Assembly (NCBI RefSeq): GCF_964026445.1
Contig: NZ_OZ032150.1
Location: 62,001 to 126,000 of the forward strand
Reading direction: 5' to 3'
Length of the DNA: 64,000 nt
Source: Rickettsia endosymbiont of Cantharis rufa
GTDB lineage: Bacteria; Pseudomonadota; Alphaproteobacteria; Rickettsiales; Rickettsiaceae
Shown here: one piece after another, positions 40,601 to 50,800 of the stretch
Layout of the letters: each line of letters begins with the position of its first letter
Position numbering within the stretch: position 1 is the stretch's first letter
Notes under the pieces: model-generated
Seen by the model: the letters and a program-made list of their open reading frames with translations, nothing else
What the model was told of the DNA's origin: nothing
The model's database searches: none
Made by a program: the position numbers and the translations under genes

Positions 40601-41268
40601 CCCAAGTTAAATATAATAAAAAACTAGGAAAAACAGCGATTAACGGTCATCTTTTCAGTCTTTACGGTCTAAAAGAATTGGTTAAAGGCTTCTCTTTACA
40701 AGCTATAACATCTTACGGTCATAATTATATTAAAAATAAGACAACCAACATTAATAATATTATCGGTAAATATCAAAATAATAATGTAAGTTTTGAAACA
40801 TTGCTAAATTATAAATATCGAACAAAACATGATTTACATTTTATTCCTAGCATCGGTTTTAAATATGATTATTCAAGAGCTAGCAACTATAAAGAGTATA
40901 ATGTAGATATAGAAAATTTAATGATTCAAAAAAAATCAAATCAATCATTTGAAAGTAGCTTTGGCGGTAAAATAGCGTTTAGACCTATAGCGACCGGAAA
41001 TAATATAGTATTAACTCCAGGCTTACATGGTAATATCGAGCATCACTTCAATACTAAAAATACAAAAGTTAATGCAAGAGCGACTTTTAGAGGACAAACA
41101 TTACAACAAACAATTATTCTACCAAAACAACCTAAGCTTGGATATAATGTCGGTAGTAATATATTTATGAGCAGAAAGAATATAAATGTTCTACTTGAGT
41201 ATAATTATTACGCACACAAAAAATATCAAAGCCATCAAGGACTTGTAAAACTAAAAGTCAATTTATAA
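34693..41268 (+). CDS. Sca-family autotransporter with long coiled-coil repeats
   Basis: 2191 residues. Residues 1-31 are a signal peptide (LLTYSFVISISTNLF), followed by a run of nine prolines (35-43) and a Ser/Thr-rich stretch. Residues about 214-340 hold a 43-residue unit (QQGDILEQLKFINENS...) three times. Helical regions continue to about 830. Residues 874-1432 are thirteen tandem 43-residue units (DEAKRKADKAEDEAKRKAGK...), then short AEEKAKRKADK units, then about fifteen 19-residue AEEEANKAAEEEAKRKAGK units to about 1772, all predicted coiled coil. The last ~278 residues are an autotransporter barrel (RGVWISGLYG to KLKVNL), similar to that of Sca1. GAGG 7 bp upstream supports the start. 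Which numbered Sca this is I cannot say; Sca proteins act in adhesion, invasion or actin assembly. Confidence 0.85.
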   Translation: MSIARKLKSILLTYSFVISISTNLFTTDSEAAGGPPPPPPPPPGWTSQAASSNNSGSGGQTTQPESSKSTSSSKETSSPTKAPEVPPPTTNLGKRYAEFININDSKQNLIIQFPRAIAYLIRQELTLQNLDTSTDVNKIITLFNEREDSTLDNAKKKYQEFIKDPYIAQFTNKNQQTGGFLDNKLFDESQEEATLRLLSLEQLDAQRKQGILSQQGDILEQLKFINENSEILGAYGKTASTEISKKLPKELPKILNQQGDILEQLKFINENSKILGAYGKTASTEISKKLPKELPKILNQQGDILEQLKFINENSKILGEHSKATLKDRLKVLFRQLDKIPSNQLVGFILDENKINTNLKDASFSKKEVRGLIDSLNNEILEKIFLRDDGTITEQDLAKISQKYEETDLIKNLTQSMVYIEGNKSSGSNTETLNKTLEKGLGSTTKKQRELFVNVLTSDNSRIQKVFIEKIEKERKQDKIQRDLEKKGVLLNDLVGALKRRESRISKQQIASEIEEQITSYRQETSAYKKQEKTGWVPHHQNDDQNTNKDTEVEGWEDNNNDNNNIDTITEAFKELERAVQSIIEKNGIIKTAAMAQEYLQKAQDQLSSAEKNREEVVRDLSAAFKMIPEKEQNKIRGNGWQDHLSLEEITKLGTLNEETNTLKNRRNKSGKFTSTADASQFKAKEQEYHTLFAELQKIGIAKQQEKLVKDFVDEMISRAKNEVGKIEAILENLKKKEENKRDNAESGPLISKEILEAQKQLKKAETVLSTAERNYELAKRRGDISDSDSDDDSDNESDKKVTSIQAREIELNDAKEKVAQAKKNLEDAEAKDAERQRQEEDEAKRKADKAEEKVEQKEEVEHQRQKDLKLEQDEAKRKADKAEDEAKRKAGKAEEKVEQKEEVEHQRQKDLKLEQDEAKRKADKAEDEAKRKAGKAEEKVEQKEEVEHQRQKDLKLEQDEAKRKADKAEDEAKRKAGKAEEKVEQKEEVEHQRQKDLKLEQDEAKRKADKAEDEAKRKADKAEEKVEQKEEVEHQRQKDLKLEQDEAKRKADKAEDEAKRKAGKAEEKVEQKEEVEHQRQKDLKLEQDEAKRKADKAEDEAKRKAGKAEEKVEQKEEVEHQRQKDLKLEQDEAKRKADKAEDEAKRKAGKAEEKVEQKEEVEHQRQKDLKLEQDEAKRKADKAEDEAKRKAGKAEEKVEQKEEVEHQRQKDLKLEQDEAKRKADKAEDEAKRKAGKAEEKVEQKEEVEHQRQKDLKLEQDEAKRKADKAEDEAKRKADKAEEKVEQKEEVEHQRQKDLKLEQDEAKRKADKAEDEAKRKAGKAEEKVEQKEEVEHQRQKDLKLEQDEAKRKADKAEDEAKRKADKAEEKVEQKEEVEHQRQKDLKLEQDEAKRKADKAEDEAKRKAGKAEEKVEQKEEVEHQRQKDLKLEQDEAKRKADKAEEKAKRKADKAEEKAKRKADKAEEKAKRKAGKAEEKAKRKADKAEEKANKAAEEKAKRKADKAEEEANKAAEEKAKRKADKAEEEANKAAEEKAKRKAGKAEEEANKAAEEEAKRKAGKAEEEANKAAEEEAKRKAGKAEEEANKAAEEEAKRKAGKAEEEANKAAEEEAKRKAGKAEEEANKAAEEEAKRKAGKAEEEANKAAEEEAKRKAGKAEEEANKAAEEEAKRKAGKAEEEANKAVEEEAKRKAGKAEEEANKAAEEEAKRKAGKAEEEANKAAEEEAKRKAGKAEEEANKAVEEEAKRKAGKAEEEANKAAEEEAKRKAGKAEAECIEDMASMFKNAEDEAEQKAREDAAKTKAGADRKAKKDEGYKADEEELEESNNTVEEEFKKDTLLESEDKAVNMSLKTEEIVEQDDTVLKERISNKTNETVALLEGVDRMTSVTNKHIYSNIFNNRLNVAAIGAGDEEVNINRGVWISGLYGINKQGAWRNIPKYQGRTTGVTIGSDVEFINNHDVIGIAYSRLESQVKYNKKLGKTAINGHLFSLYGLKELVKGFSLQAITSYGHNYIKNKTTNINNIIGKYQNNNVSFETLLNYKYRTKHDLHFIPSIGFKYDYSRASNYKEYNVDIENLMIQKKSNQSFESSFGGKIAFRPIATGNNIVLTPGLHGNIEHHFNTKNTKVNARATFRGQTLQQTIILPKQPKLGYNVGSNIFMSRKNINVLLEYNYYAHKKYQSHQGLVKLKVNL
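35332..35650 (+). repeat. 129-bp tandem repeat, three units, N-terminal part of sca
   Basis: Units start at 35332, 35461 and 35590, the third diverging after about 60 bp. The first two are nearly identical. Each encodes QQGDILEQLKFINENS, ILGAYGKTASTEISKKLPKE and LPKILN. The period equals that of the unrelated array downstream. Confidence 0.9.
37312..38988 (+). repeat. 129-bp tandem repeat, thirteen units, in sca
   Basis: Units start every 129 bp from GATGAAGCAAAGCG at 37312 (37441, 37570 and so on to 38860). The only differences I see are GGC or GAC in one Gly/Asp codon (KAGK or KADK), a two-state polymorphism among units. Homogeneity points to recent expansion or gene conversion. Confidence 0.95.
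39154..40008 (+). repeat. 57-bp tandem repeat, about fifteen units, in sca
   Basis: Units of 57 bp containing GAGGCAAACAAAGCGGCAGA start at 39154, 39211, 39268 and so on to 39952. The first three use KAKRKADK-type codons and later ones EAKRKAGK. Two units carry GTA (Val) for GCA. A 33-bp unit (GCAGAAGAGAAGGCGAAGCG) repeats four to five times just before. Confidence 0.92.
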
Positions 41269-41278
41269 AAATAAATAG

Positions 41279-41305
41279 AGGATAAGGTTTTAAGAATCTT
41301 ATCCT
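41279..41305 (+). terminator. terminator after sca
   Basis: AGGATAAG pairs with CTTATCCT around GTTTTAAGAAT, 10 bp after the sca stop, followed by TATAG. Stem is good, U-tract is weak. Confidence 0.55.
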
Positions 41306-41357
41306 TATAGTAATTCAGCCCCATTTGGTGACAAGCGTGAGGGTAGAGCGTATTATT

Positions 41358-41430
41358 TGTAGAAGTCAAGATCTAATCTTACAGACACTATAAAAATTAT
41401 ATCTGAAGTCTGATAAGTTATGACTGTCAG
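41358..41430 (-). mobile_element. IS481 terminal fragment
   Basis: 73 bp starting TGTAGAAGTCAAGATCTAAT and ending TTATGACTGTCAG, identical in layout to the IS481 end at 10822 but with a few changes and one deleted T. It ends where the IS4 remnant begins, so IS4 or a deletion removed the rest. Confidence 0.7.
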
Positions 41431-42780
41431 GGCTCTGTCCAAGTAATCATACGCGTCAAGTTAAGGGGTGCTTATAAGTTTAAGAGAAGATAAAGTGGAT
41501 TTTTTTGTTTTCCTATATTTATCTTTTAAACAAAAATTTACCCAAGCTATTCGTAAATTTTTAAAGAAGTTTTTCAACTTATTTATCGATTTTTTAAACG
41601 TCAAAGTTAGTTCTGGTACTCGCCTTTTAAATTCTAGAAAAGCCTTAGTCATGCTAACTTCCTGATTTATTTTTGATATAAGGCAGTTAGATATAGCATG
41701 AAAAATTATAATGCCACATAGCTTAGCATAAAGCTCACATAATACCCTAGATGAATCACTTTTTCCTTTAAGAGATTCTATTTAAAATGACTTTTATATA
41801 ACCTAAATAATAACTCAATTTGCCATCTTGCTCTATATATCGTTGCTATATGCTTGATACTGACTTGACTCTCAGGAATATTAGTAATAAATATTGACCA
41901 ATCAAGTAAATTTTGATTTCTTTGAGAAGACTTATAGCCACGTGCTTTTGCAAGTGTATTCGCCTTCCTTTTCCTGATATCAGATTGTTCTTTTGTAAGC
42001 TTATGGCAGACGATCCTAACCGGTAGTAATGATTCCTTGCTAAGTAAAATATCACCTTGTCAAAAAGTTACTTTCTCTAATAACTCAAGTAAATCTAATT
42101 TATTTCTAGCTCTATCATATATATTAGTATCAGTCTTGTAACGACTAATAAAATAAGCGCCTTTAGCACTTAAGGAACTAAAAGACTTAGGAACAAAATA
42201 CCCTAAATCTGCTATCAATAAATCATTAGGATTAATATCCTGTAAATAATCTTTATAACCTTGATCTGATCGTGCCCCCGCAAGAATATCTATGTTACTT
42301 ATTGTTTGTGTTGAATAATTATATAATGTGCAGCTTGATCGAAGCTTTTACTCTACGCTCATGATCCTTAAATCCTGACCCATGCCCCTTATATAATCTT
42401 TCCATATTGTCGGGCAATTTTATATTGCTGCTATCAAGTAACTTAACGTTATTAAATTTCTGTAATATCCCGCAATCAAGCTTAAAACTATTTGCAAATA
42501 AACCGATATTTTCTCATACATACTCCTCATAAAATCCACTGCAGAGTTACTAAATCTGAAATCTAGGCCTTGCTTACTTATTATTACTGATTCTTCATGT
42601 AATAATTGACACATTCTTTCTATGTTACAATCAGCATCACTCAAATTACCCAATACTAATGCTTGTGCAAACGAACAGCCGGTTAATCCTCTTCTCCCCT
42701 TGATAAAACCGCTGCTAATTGCAACTCTGATAGCTGTTTCTGTTAAAAACTCTTTGACTCTATTCGGTAGTTTTGTTATA
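41431..42780 (-). pseudogene. IS4-family transposase, decayed element
   Basis: Minus-strand pieces in several frames: MGNLSDADCNIERMCQLLHE (near 42653), FRFSNSAVDFMRSMYEK, LLDSSNIKLPDNMERLYKGH, GSGFKDHERRVKASIKLH, GARSDQGYKDYLQDINPNDL, LIADLGYFVPKSFSSLS, AKGAYFISRYKTDTNIYDRA, then KQTLARNHYYRL-like text and the C-terminal FLEFKRRVPELTLTFKKSIN. LIADLGYF and the later Y-x2-R region fit the IS4 DDE fold. At least four frameshifts or stops interrupt it. It lies between an IS481 end and an IS21 end. Confidence 0.65.
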
Positions 42781-42972
42781 TGTTAGCAACGGAAGTAAAA
42801 TGATACAGCACAACGGATAAAAATTGATACAGTATTAAAGTAATATCTTCTGGGTAAGAAGGTAAAAAATAATGATAATACTGGAGCAAATAATGGAAAT
42901 AAAAATATTAAATAAACAAGACACGAGCCTAAGAAGTATATCAAGAGAAGTAGATGTATCAGTAAATACAGA
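42781..42972 (+). mobile_element. IS21-family left end with istA start
   Basis: TGTTAGCAACGGAAGTAAAA is the terminal repeat, followed by internal ATTGATACAG repeats typical of IS21 ends. The istA frame begins at about 42893 with MEIKILNKQDTSLRSISREV, the N-terminal helix-turn-helix, and is cut by IS1 at 42973 after about 27 codons. Confidence 0.75.
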
Positions 42973-43803
42973 GTCGCACCTCCATTTTGCAGATGTGGGT
43001 ATTAAATGCTATACGTTCAATAAGAGTTCCGATGACTTTATCATGAATATCCAATGACTTGGAAAAACAAATTGTTTTACGTGTCAGTCTTTTGCATCTT
43101 GTTCTAAGATTTAAGTTACCCCGTTCTATCCGTTGAGTATATTTTTTACTAACAATGTGTTTTTTGGGATCTAATAACCTAGCATAACTTCCCTATCCAT
43201 CTGTAAAGTAAAAAGTAACCTTAAAATCCTCCGGTTTTTTTTTCAGTAATGATTCTGATGTGCTATCACATCTCGTACCAAAAGTATAAGCAACTACTTT
43301 TAACAAAATCTTATCCAAAGAATACCAAAGCCATCTTTGTTTGGATTTATTCTGTACATAAGGCCATTGTTCATCTATTTCAGGAGCAATAATTACTTCT
43401 ATCGTATTGATAGAATGATTTATCTTTTTTAACGCTAGATTTTTTTAAAACACGGATAACCGTATTGATACCCACTTTTAATACTCTTACTGTATCCCTA
43501 ACTCCAGAGCCATTGATTGACATATCTACTATCTGAGTCTTGACTCCAGGCTTAGAGGCATTATTAATATATTACAGTTAAAAATATCGATTACACTGCT
43601 TGCATTGATATCTCTGTTGTTTTGAAATTGAATATCCCGCCTTTACTACTTTTTCTGTGTCGTTACAATATCTACACTTAACATCTATTCTTGATCTACA
43701 CTTAACATATATTCTTGCCATAACTCCTTAACTATAATTCTCTCTTATTACTGTTTGAGGATTATAGACTATTCATGCTAAGCTGCAATACGGGGGCGTG
43801 ACC
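42973..43803 (-). mobile_element. IS1-family element (inactive)
   Basis: Ends GTCGCACCTCCATTTTGCAG and AATACGGGGGCGTGACC. It has the shared stops, the 24-bp tandem unit and a longer T-run in the frameshift tract (nine T at about 43234). It joins the istA start to an IS481 fragment. Confidence 0.78.
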
Positions 43804-44157
43804 CATGCTTTTGAATTGTTCTTAAGCATTGAGGGTATTGAGTATACTACTACTAAAGCATATTCTCCTCAAACAAATGGTATGTGTGAACGCTTTAATA
43901 AAACTATGAAACAAGAATTCTTTGATACAGCTATGCGTAAAAAGATTTATACTGATCTTGATGATCTACAACTAGATCTTGATATTTGGTTAGAGCATTA
44001 CAATAACGAAAGATCACATTCCGGTAAATATCGCTATGGTAAAACGCCTATGCAGACTTTTATGGATAGTAAAAAGTTAGATGTTGAAAAGAATAACGAA
44101 ATCTTATATCTTGAATACTCATCTGACAGTCATAACTTATCAGACATTCAGATATAA
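43798..44157 (+). pseudogene. IS481 transposase catalytic part, 3' fragment
   Basis: 119 codons: HAFELFLSIEGIEYTTTKAY to the native C-terminus with the Glu of CERFNKTMKQ. The first two codons come from IS1. The first two catalytic Asp residues are missing. Confidence 0.65.
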
Positions 44158-44196
44158 TTTTTATAGTGTCTGTAGGATTAGATCTTGATTTCTACA
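43804..44196 (+). mobile_element. IS481 fragment (3' third)
   Basis: Begins CATGCTTTTGAATTG, exactly the same IS481 base at which IS1 interrupts the copy at 32399-34368, and runs to the intact end TTTCTACA at 44196. The rest of the element is not on the other side of the IS1. Confidence 0.8.
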
Positions 44197-45186
44197 TATT
44201 ATGAATCCCAGGACATTCTATAATATTAATTCCAACTTCATTATCAGATATAAAAAAGTTATTAACACCCTTATATTCATTACCTGCTTTATGGTGTATT
44301 TTTTTATTATATTCCTGTTCTTTCGTATATAAAGAGCAGTCCTCGCCCCCCATTAATTTTGTACGCTTAAAAAACATCTAAGAGTAGTCGCTCCTACTCC
44401 GTTCATCCCTATCATTACAATTAGTTTCTTTATAATATTTATTGTTTTAGTAATTTCATTATGACTTTCTGCGATTAATTTCAAAAGCTTATTACCATCT
44501 TTTATCATTGGTCTTTCCAAATGATAAAAATTTGCAAGAGGTTGCAAGTTTTTATTCGTGATCTCCACATCTAATGCACTTTCTTTCTGTATTTTTTCTG
44601 AATATGTCTCTATTGAATCATCATCAAAAATATTTATATTTATGCCGGCATAAGAAATTACTACCTCTAGGACACCATTTCCTTTTATTTGCAATAGGGT
44701 TTTTATCCCAACATTAGTTATTTCTTTATTATGTATCAAAGAGAGTTTGGTTATTGTTTTGTTAAGCCTAGGTACCTCAGCTAAAATTTTTACCTGCTCA
44801 TCATTTATACCGCAATTATCTAAATATACCTGCCTAATAGTCTTGTTATTTCTTAAATAATTCGCTATATATTGTACATTTTTTGTTATAAAAGCATTAT
44901 TACTAAAATCTAAAGTAGCTATAGAAATAAACTCTGTAAGCTCGCTACTTGGCTTTACTAATTTTTTATTGAATATTGAACGAGTATTATTAGAAAGCTA
45001 ATCTATAATATCTTCATAATGATTAGATATGGAATACTTGCTTGAAGTTAATATCTTATCAAGATTAACATTATGTAATTTTTCTGAAACATTGCATTCT
45101 TCAAAAATACCTAAGTTTGGAGTGTGTTTTTTTATCAAAAGATTATTAAAATATTCTGTCAAAAAATCATTTACATTTTTAGACAC
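44197..45186 (-). pseudogene. leucine-rich-repeat protein with P-loop GTPase-like domain, decayed
   Basis: A minus-strand frame starts MSKNVNDFLTEYFNNLLIKK, passes a TAG at 44998-45000, and continues in the same frame with LRR text: FISIATLDFSNNAFITKN, YLRNNKTIRQVYLDNCGIND, KTITKLSLIHNKEITNVGIK and VLEVVISYAGININIFDDDS. Near 44385 it reads VMIGMNGVGATTL, a P-loop in which the expected Lys is Ala, then stops; a shifted frame gives LMGGEDCSLYTKEQEYNKKI and GINIIECPG, like a GTPase G3 region. The end is lost at the IS481 border. LRR-plus-GTPase layouts occur in Rickettsiales accessory proteins; function unknown. Confidence 0.6.
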
Positions 45187-45280
45187 TCATTCCTGTTTGG
45201 GACTCCCAAGTAGTGTACTGCTAACCGCCTTTATTTGATTCCACATAATAATTGGACCTATAAATTATTTGCATTTATAT

Positions 45281-46995
<1,715 letters not shown>

Positions 46996-47073
46996 TTTAT
47001 TTGGAACAGCTGTTGACTGAGGAAATAAGTTATTTGTAAAAGTCAAGATTTAATCCTACAGACACTATAAAAA

Positions 47074-47775
47074 CTATATCTGAATGTCTGATAAGTTATG
47101 ACTGTCAGATGAGTATTCAAGATATAAGATTTCGTTATTCTTTTCAACATCTAACTTTTTACTATCCATAAAAGCCTGCATAGGCGTTTTACCATAGCGA
47201 TATTTACCGGAATGTGATCTTTCGTTATTGTAATGCTCTAACCAAATATCAAGATCTAGTTGTAGATCATCAAGATCAGTATAAATCTTTTTACGCATAG
47301 CTGTATCAAAGAATTCTTGTTTCATAGTTTTATTAAAGCGTTCACACATACCATTTGTTTGAGGAGAATATGCTTTAGTAGTAGTATACTCAATACCCTC
47401 AATGCTTAAGAACAATTCAAAAGCATGATACTCTATATTGCCCTTATATTTACCACCTCTATCAGTTAGAATACGAAGTACTGGTATTTGCTGACTCTCA
47501 TACCACGGCAGTACTCTATCATTAAGCATGTCAGTAGCGGTAAGAGCTGTTTTATCAGTATATAATTTAGCATCTGTAACCCTAGTATAGCTATCAATAA
47601 ATACCTGAGAATATACCTTGTCTATACCTTTAAAATTACCTACATAATATGTGTCTTGGCATCCTAGATAATCTGGATGCTGTGTATCTATTTCTCCATG
47701 AGCTTCTTTCTCGCTACGCCGTTTCTCTAATACTTGTAACTGAGCTTCGGTAAGAACAATACCATCCTGAGCCAT
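47074..47775 (-). CDS. IS481 transposase, catalytic part
   Basis: 233 codons, all catalytic acidic residues present (FIDSYTRV, LTDRGG, CERFNKT). It differs from the copy at 10861 by KTMKQ for KTIKQ. Confidence 0.8.
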   Translation of the reverse strand: MAQDGIVLTEAQLQVLEKRRSEKEAHGEIDTQHPDYLGCQDTYYVGNFKGIDKVYSQVFIDSYTRVTDAKLYTDKTALTATDMLNDRVLPWYESQQIPVLRILTDRGGKYKGNIEYHAFELFLSIEGIEYTTTKAYSPQTNGMCERFNKTMKQEFFDTAMRKKIYTDLDDLQLDLDIWLEHYNNERSHSGKYRYGKTPMQAFMDSKKLDVEKNNEILYLEYSSDSHNLSDIQI

Positions 47776-47813
47776 TTTTACTTCTAATGCTTTAAGTCTT
47801 TTATTGATATTAT

Positions 47814-48158
47814 TTAAATCATTACGTAGCCAAATTGATCTAACCCCCCAGGTGATACAAGAATACCAGTCTTTTTAAGCTCATTTGATACTCGCATCTG
47901 ACCATAAGCTGGGTATTCTACCGCCATATCTAATACTACTCTCTCTACCGCAGGATCAACTCTATTTGCTATAATTGGCTTCTTCCGGCTAATCTCATAT
48001 AACGCCTCTTCTCCTCCAGTTTCATATAGCTCTTTGAACATATAATAACTGTCCCTGCTGTATCCCATAGCTTTACACGCTGACGATATACTTCCAAGAC
48101 TCCTAGCTAATCCCAGTAATCCTATTTTTGGCTTTATTATTTTTTGATTTAGATTCAT
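47814..48158 (-). CDS. IS481 transposase, N-terminal part
   Basis: 114 codons from [20 protein letters not shown] with YYMFKELYE and ERVVLDMA variants. Same GGGGGG site before the stop. Confidence 0.75.
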   Translation of the reverse strand: MNLNQKIIKPKIGLLGLARSLGSISSACKAMGYSRDSYYMFKELYETGGEEALYEISRKKPIIANRVDPAVERVVLDMAVEYPAYGQMRVSNELKKTGILVSPGGLDQFGYVMI

Positions 48159-48239
48159 TTCTAATCCTCTATTTAATACTTATCTTATTTTACTAAATGT
48201 AAGATTGAATCTCAGCTATTGCAGCTAATTTACCCCAGC

Positions 48240-50279
48240 TTAAATCTTGTCTCTGGATGAATCCGCGCGTTTATTCCTATTTTTGTCCGTTACTATCTTA
48301 ACAAAATCTCTTTTATCTTTTTTAATAACATTATCTATTTTTGCTATTGGATGAATTTTAACACCTATATTTTTCGCCATAATGTGTACTCTGGCTTCCC
48401 CATTCTTTTTGTCAAAAAACCTCCCGAGTTTTGTTAAACCTATAAAAGAACAGAAATTGGACAATAATTTCCATATTGTATCACCATCATGGATTAAATA
48501 CCCTTTATTTATTATATCTTTACTCATTTTAGTATAGATATTATCAGTAAATACTTGTTGCATCGCCTCTATTAATTCTTTTGGCTCAGCTTTTTTGGGA
48601 TCAACCCCTTGTTTTTTTAACGCCTCATCTCTTGCTTCGGTAAGCCTTCGATCCATTATATCAACATAATCACCTATATTCTCTTGAAGTTGTTCTGCTA
48701 TTTCTTGTATAGCTTGATAGGATGTCGTCATTTCAATAGTATCTACTTTGATCAAAGTTTCTGATTGCAATGATTTTAAGCTTAATTGTAACCGTTGTTT
48801 TGTATCATTTCTAACTTCTGAAGATGTAATATGTCCTGTATCTTCCTGTCCCTTGTTTTCAAGATAAATGTGAATAGACTTATCTAGAAAAGATGCTACT
48901 AATGAACTTTCATTCACTACATCTCTAATAATAGGATTTAGTATCTCCTCCCTTTTTATAAAATTATCGATATCATTAATTTCTCCCTCAACCATAACAC
49001 CTAAATTCAGAGCTCTTCTTTTTACAAATTCACCCAATGTTCCTTTAAAACCTGTAATATTGCGGCTTGATTTTACCCATTGCAGCTTTTCACCATCACC
49101 AATACCTGGTTCATCTAATAACTTTGCATAGGTATCTTGGATAAAGTCTACTAAAGTTTTGTCTACTGCTTGATGGCTTTTCTTTTTTGTAATTACTTCA
49201 TCAATTTTAAGCTGTATATCCATTAATTTCGCGATATCAAGCACCTGTTCTTGATTTTCCTTATAAAACCCACCAATATTTTTAAAACTTCTATTTAAAA
49301 CATCTTTTATATTAGCTGCTACTGAAATCTTATCATGGCTAATATTATTATTAATAGCTATTAGTGAATTTTTAATATGATTTAAAACATTTTGATTTTC
49401 TTCAGCATTTTTTAACAAATCATTTATTAATTTTTGGAAAGTACCTTTAGCATTTGTTAAACCTTGTTTAAGTCCATCAGAGTTACCAAGTTCTTTAAAA
49501 GCATCTATCAGTTCTTGTGATGGCACAATACCCTGGTAATCTCTCCATAACTTAGTTTCAGCAACCGGAAAACCAGCGAGTTCTTCCCTATTCAGAAAAT
49601 CTAATACTAAATTATTTTTATTACGTACTACCCCACCAAATACTCTATATGTATTTAGTAAATCGTTAAAAGCATGTCCAAAATCAATTCTTGCTATTCT
49701 GTTGTTACCATTCTGATCTTTCACAACCAACATATTACCTGGATTCACATCATGATCACCACAAAGAACGGATAATGCTATAGATCGAGCTAGATCTTGT
49801 CGAAGAATTGCATTGCTATTATTAGGTCCTAGATGTATTGTTTGTTTGGGTCCTAAATTTAAATTATCTTTTATCTCCAATTCTGCCGAAACTTTAACAT
49901 GTCTATCGGAAATCATCACCTTTTTATCTTCTTTAGCAAAGACATCTAGTGTACCTACGACATTTGAGAGATATTGTGATGCAATCAATATTTTCTTGTG
50001 ATCAGGGTCATACACTAATGATATTTCAGGTACAAGCCCCATATCTTGATCCTGCGCCACTATACTTTTACTTATGGTGGCAGCGATTAACTCGCCAAAG
50101 TTTTCACGATCTGTCCCACTAGCTTTAGTTCGTCTAATAAATGATGCATCAAGAATAGATGGTTTTAACTGATAATCTTGACCATTTTTATTTACTTTCT
50201 TACTACCAGTTACTCCACCAGTACTTTTTGCTTCACTGATATTAAATTCTGTGTAATGAATATAATTTCCAGACATCAT
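48240..50279 (-). CDS. putative phosphatidylinositol 3/4-kinase-like effector
   Basis: 679 residues with no signal peptide or membrane span. The N-terminal third carries a kinase-like core: YQLKPSIL (Lys39, candidate ATP lysine), FGELIAATISK (Glu63), VLCGDHDVNPGNMLVV (catalytic loop, residues 172-187, with Asp175/Asp177 and Asn182) and RIARIDFGHAFND (metal-binding Asp199). The D-x-N-x-x-N loop plus IDFGHAF is the pattern of PI3/PI4-kinases and of bacterial effectors of that fold, such as Legionella LegA5 and Rickettsia Risk1. The remaining 450 residues are helical and unrecognised. Lipid kinase activity and secretion are inference. Ribosome site is weak (TAAATGATG). It neighbours a traD remnant, as RAGE cargo does. 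Confidence 0.65.
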   Translation of the reverse strand: MMSGNYIHYTEFNISEAKSTGGVTGSKKVNKNGQDYQLKPSILDASFIRRTKASGTDRENFGELIAATISKSIVAQDQDMGLVPEISLVYDPDHKKILIASQYLSNVVGTLDVFAKEDKKVMISDRHVKVSAELEIKDNLNLGPKQTIHLGPNNSNAILRQDLARSIALSVLCGDHDVNPGNMLVVKDQNGNNRIARIDFGHAFNDLLNTYRVFGGVVRNKNNLVLDFLNREELAGFPVAETKLWRDYQGIVPSQELIDAFKELGNSDGLKQGLTNAKGTFQKLINDLLKNAEENQNVLNHIKNSLIAINNNISHDKISVAANIKDVLNRSFKNIGGFYKENQEQVLDIAKLMDIQLKIDEVITKKKSHQAVDKTLVDFIQDTYAKLLDEPGIGDGEKLQWVKSSRNITGFKGTLGEFVKRRALNLGVMVEGEINDIDNFIKREEILNPIIRDVVNESSLVASFLDKSIHIYLENKGQEDTGHITSSEVRNDTKQRLQLSLKSLQSETLIKVDTIEMTTSYQAIQEIAEQLQENIGDYVDIMDRRLTEARDEALKKQGVDPKKAEPKELIEAMQQVFTDNIYTKMSKDIINKGYLIHDGDTIWKLLSNFCSFIGLTKLGRFFDKKNGEARVHIMAKNIGVKIHPIAKIDNVIKKDKRDFVKIVTDKNRNKRADSSRDKI

Positions 50280-50334
50280 TTACCTATTTATACATCCGTA
50301 TATTTTAATTAATAATTAATTTCATTTTATCTTT

Positions 50335-50800
50335 AGTTTAGAAATCGGATAATGTCCAGCTAATTTCACAAAACACGATAAGTTAGGCAGGGACATGATT
50401 TTAGCAGGTAATACCTACATTTTCTCTTGTTCTATAGTGTTAATATTCATGCCATCTCTAATAGTATTTGAGCCATAAGGCGGGCTTTCTTGGGTCTTTC
50501 ATATTTCTTGCTCACCTAGCATCATTGCCGATCTATGTGCTATTTGCTGATCACCGACACGGAAAATGAATTTAGAATTAAACAGATCAAGTAAATCATT
50601 AGCTGCAGCAGAGCCATATATTTTATCGAGCTGAAATGTATTCTGAATATCCGTAACAAAGCACCCACCATATTTTCTACTTTCTACAAGTGCTGTACCT
50701 AAGCTACTGATTTTACCAAGAGCAGAAAGCTCGTCCATAATAAATCACAGATTTTCTATTGTGCTAGCTATATCTCTACTCATTAATGACTTTAAAGGGC
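50335..50800 (-). pseudogene. traD: traD (type IV coupling protein) remnant
   Basis: The minus strand reads SRDIASTIENL, a TGA in place of Trp, FIMDELSALGKISSLGTALV, ESRKYGGCFVTDIQN, DKIYGSAAANDLLDLFNSKF, GDQQIAHRSAMMLGEQEI and stop, then in the same frame ESPPYGSNTIRDGMNINT. This is the C-terminal ATPase region of F-type TraD (Walker B side), as encoded by Rickettsiales amplified genetic elements. TraD passes DNA to the conjugation channel. Several stops and the missing N-terminal half make it dead. Confidence 0.75.

Larger units (their letters stand above)
47035..48224 (-). mobile_element. IS481-family element (ISRpe1-like), complete
   Basis: 1190 bp with ends TGTAAAAGTCAAGATTTAAT and, at the other side, TGCAATAGCTGAGATTCAAT (one substitution in the terminal TGTA). 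Structure as in 10822-12010. It is 15 bp from the stop of the kinase-like gene. Confidence 0.85.

Noticed and set aside
42266-42282. IS1 end scar (CGTGCCCCCG) inside the IS4 remnant
   Set aside because: The bases read in phase as part of the transposase text (GARSDQGYKDYL), so they are native to IS4.
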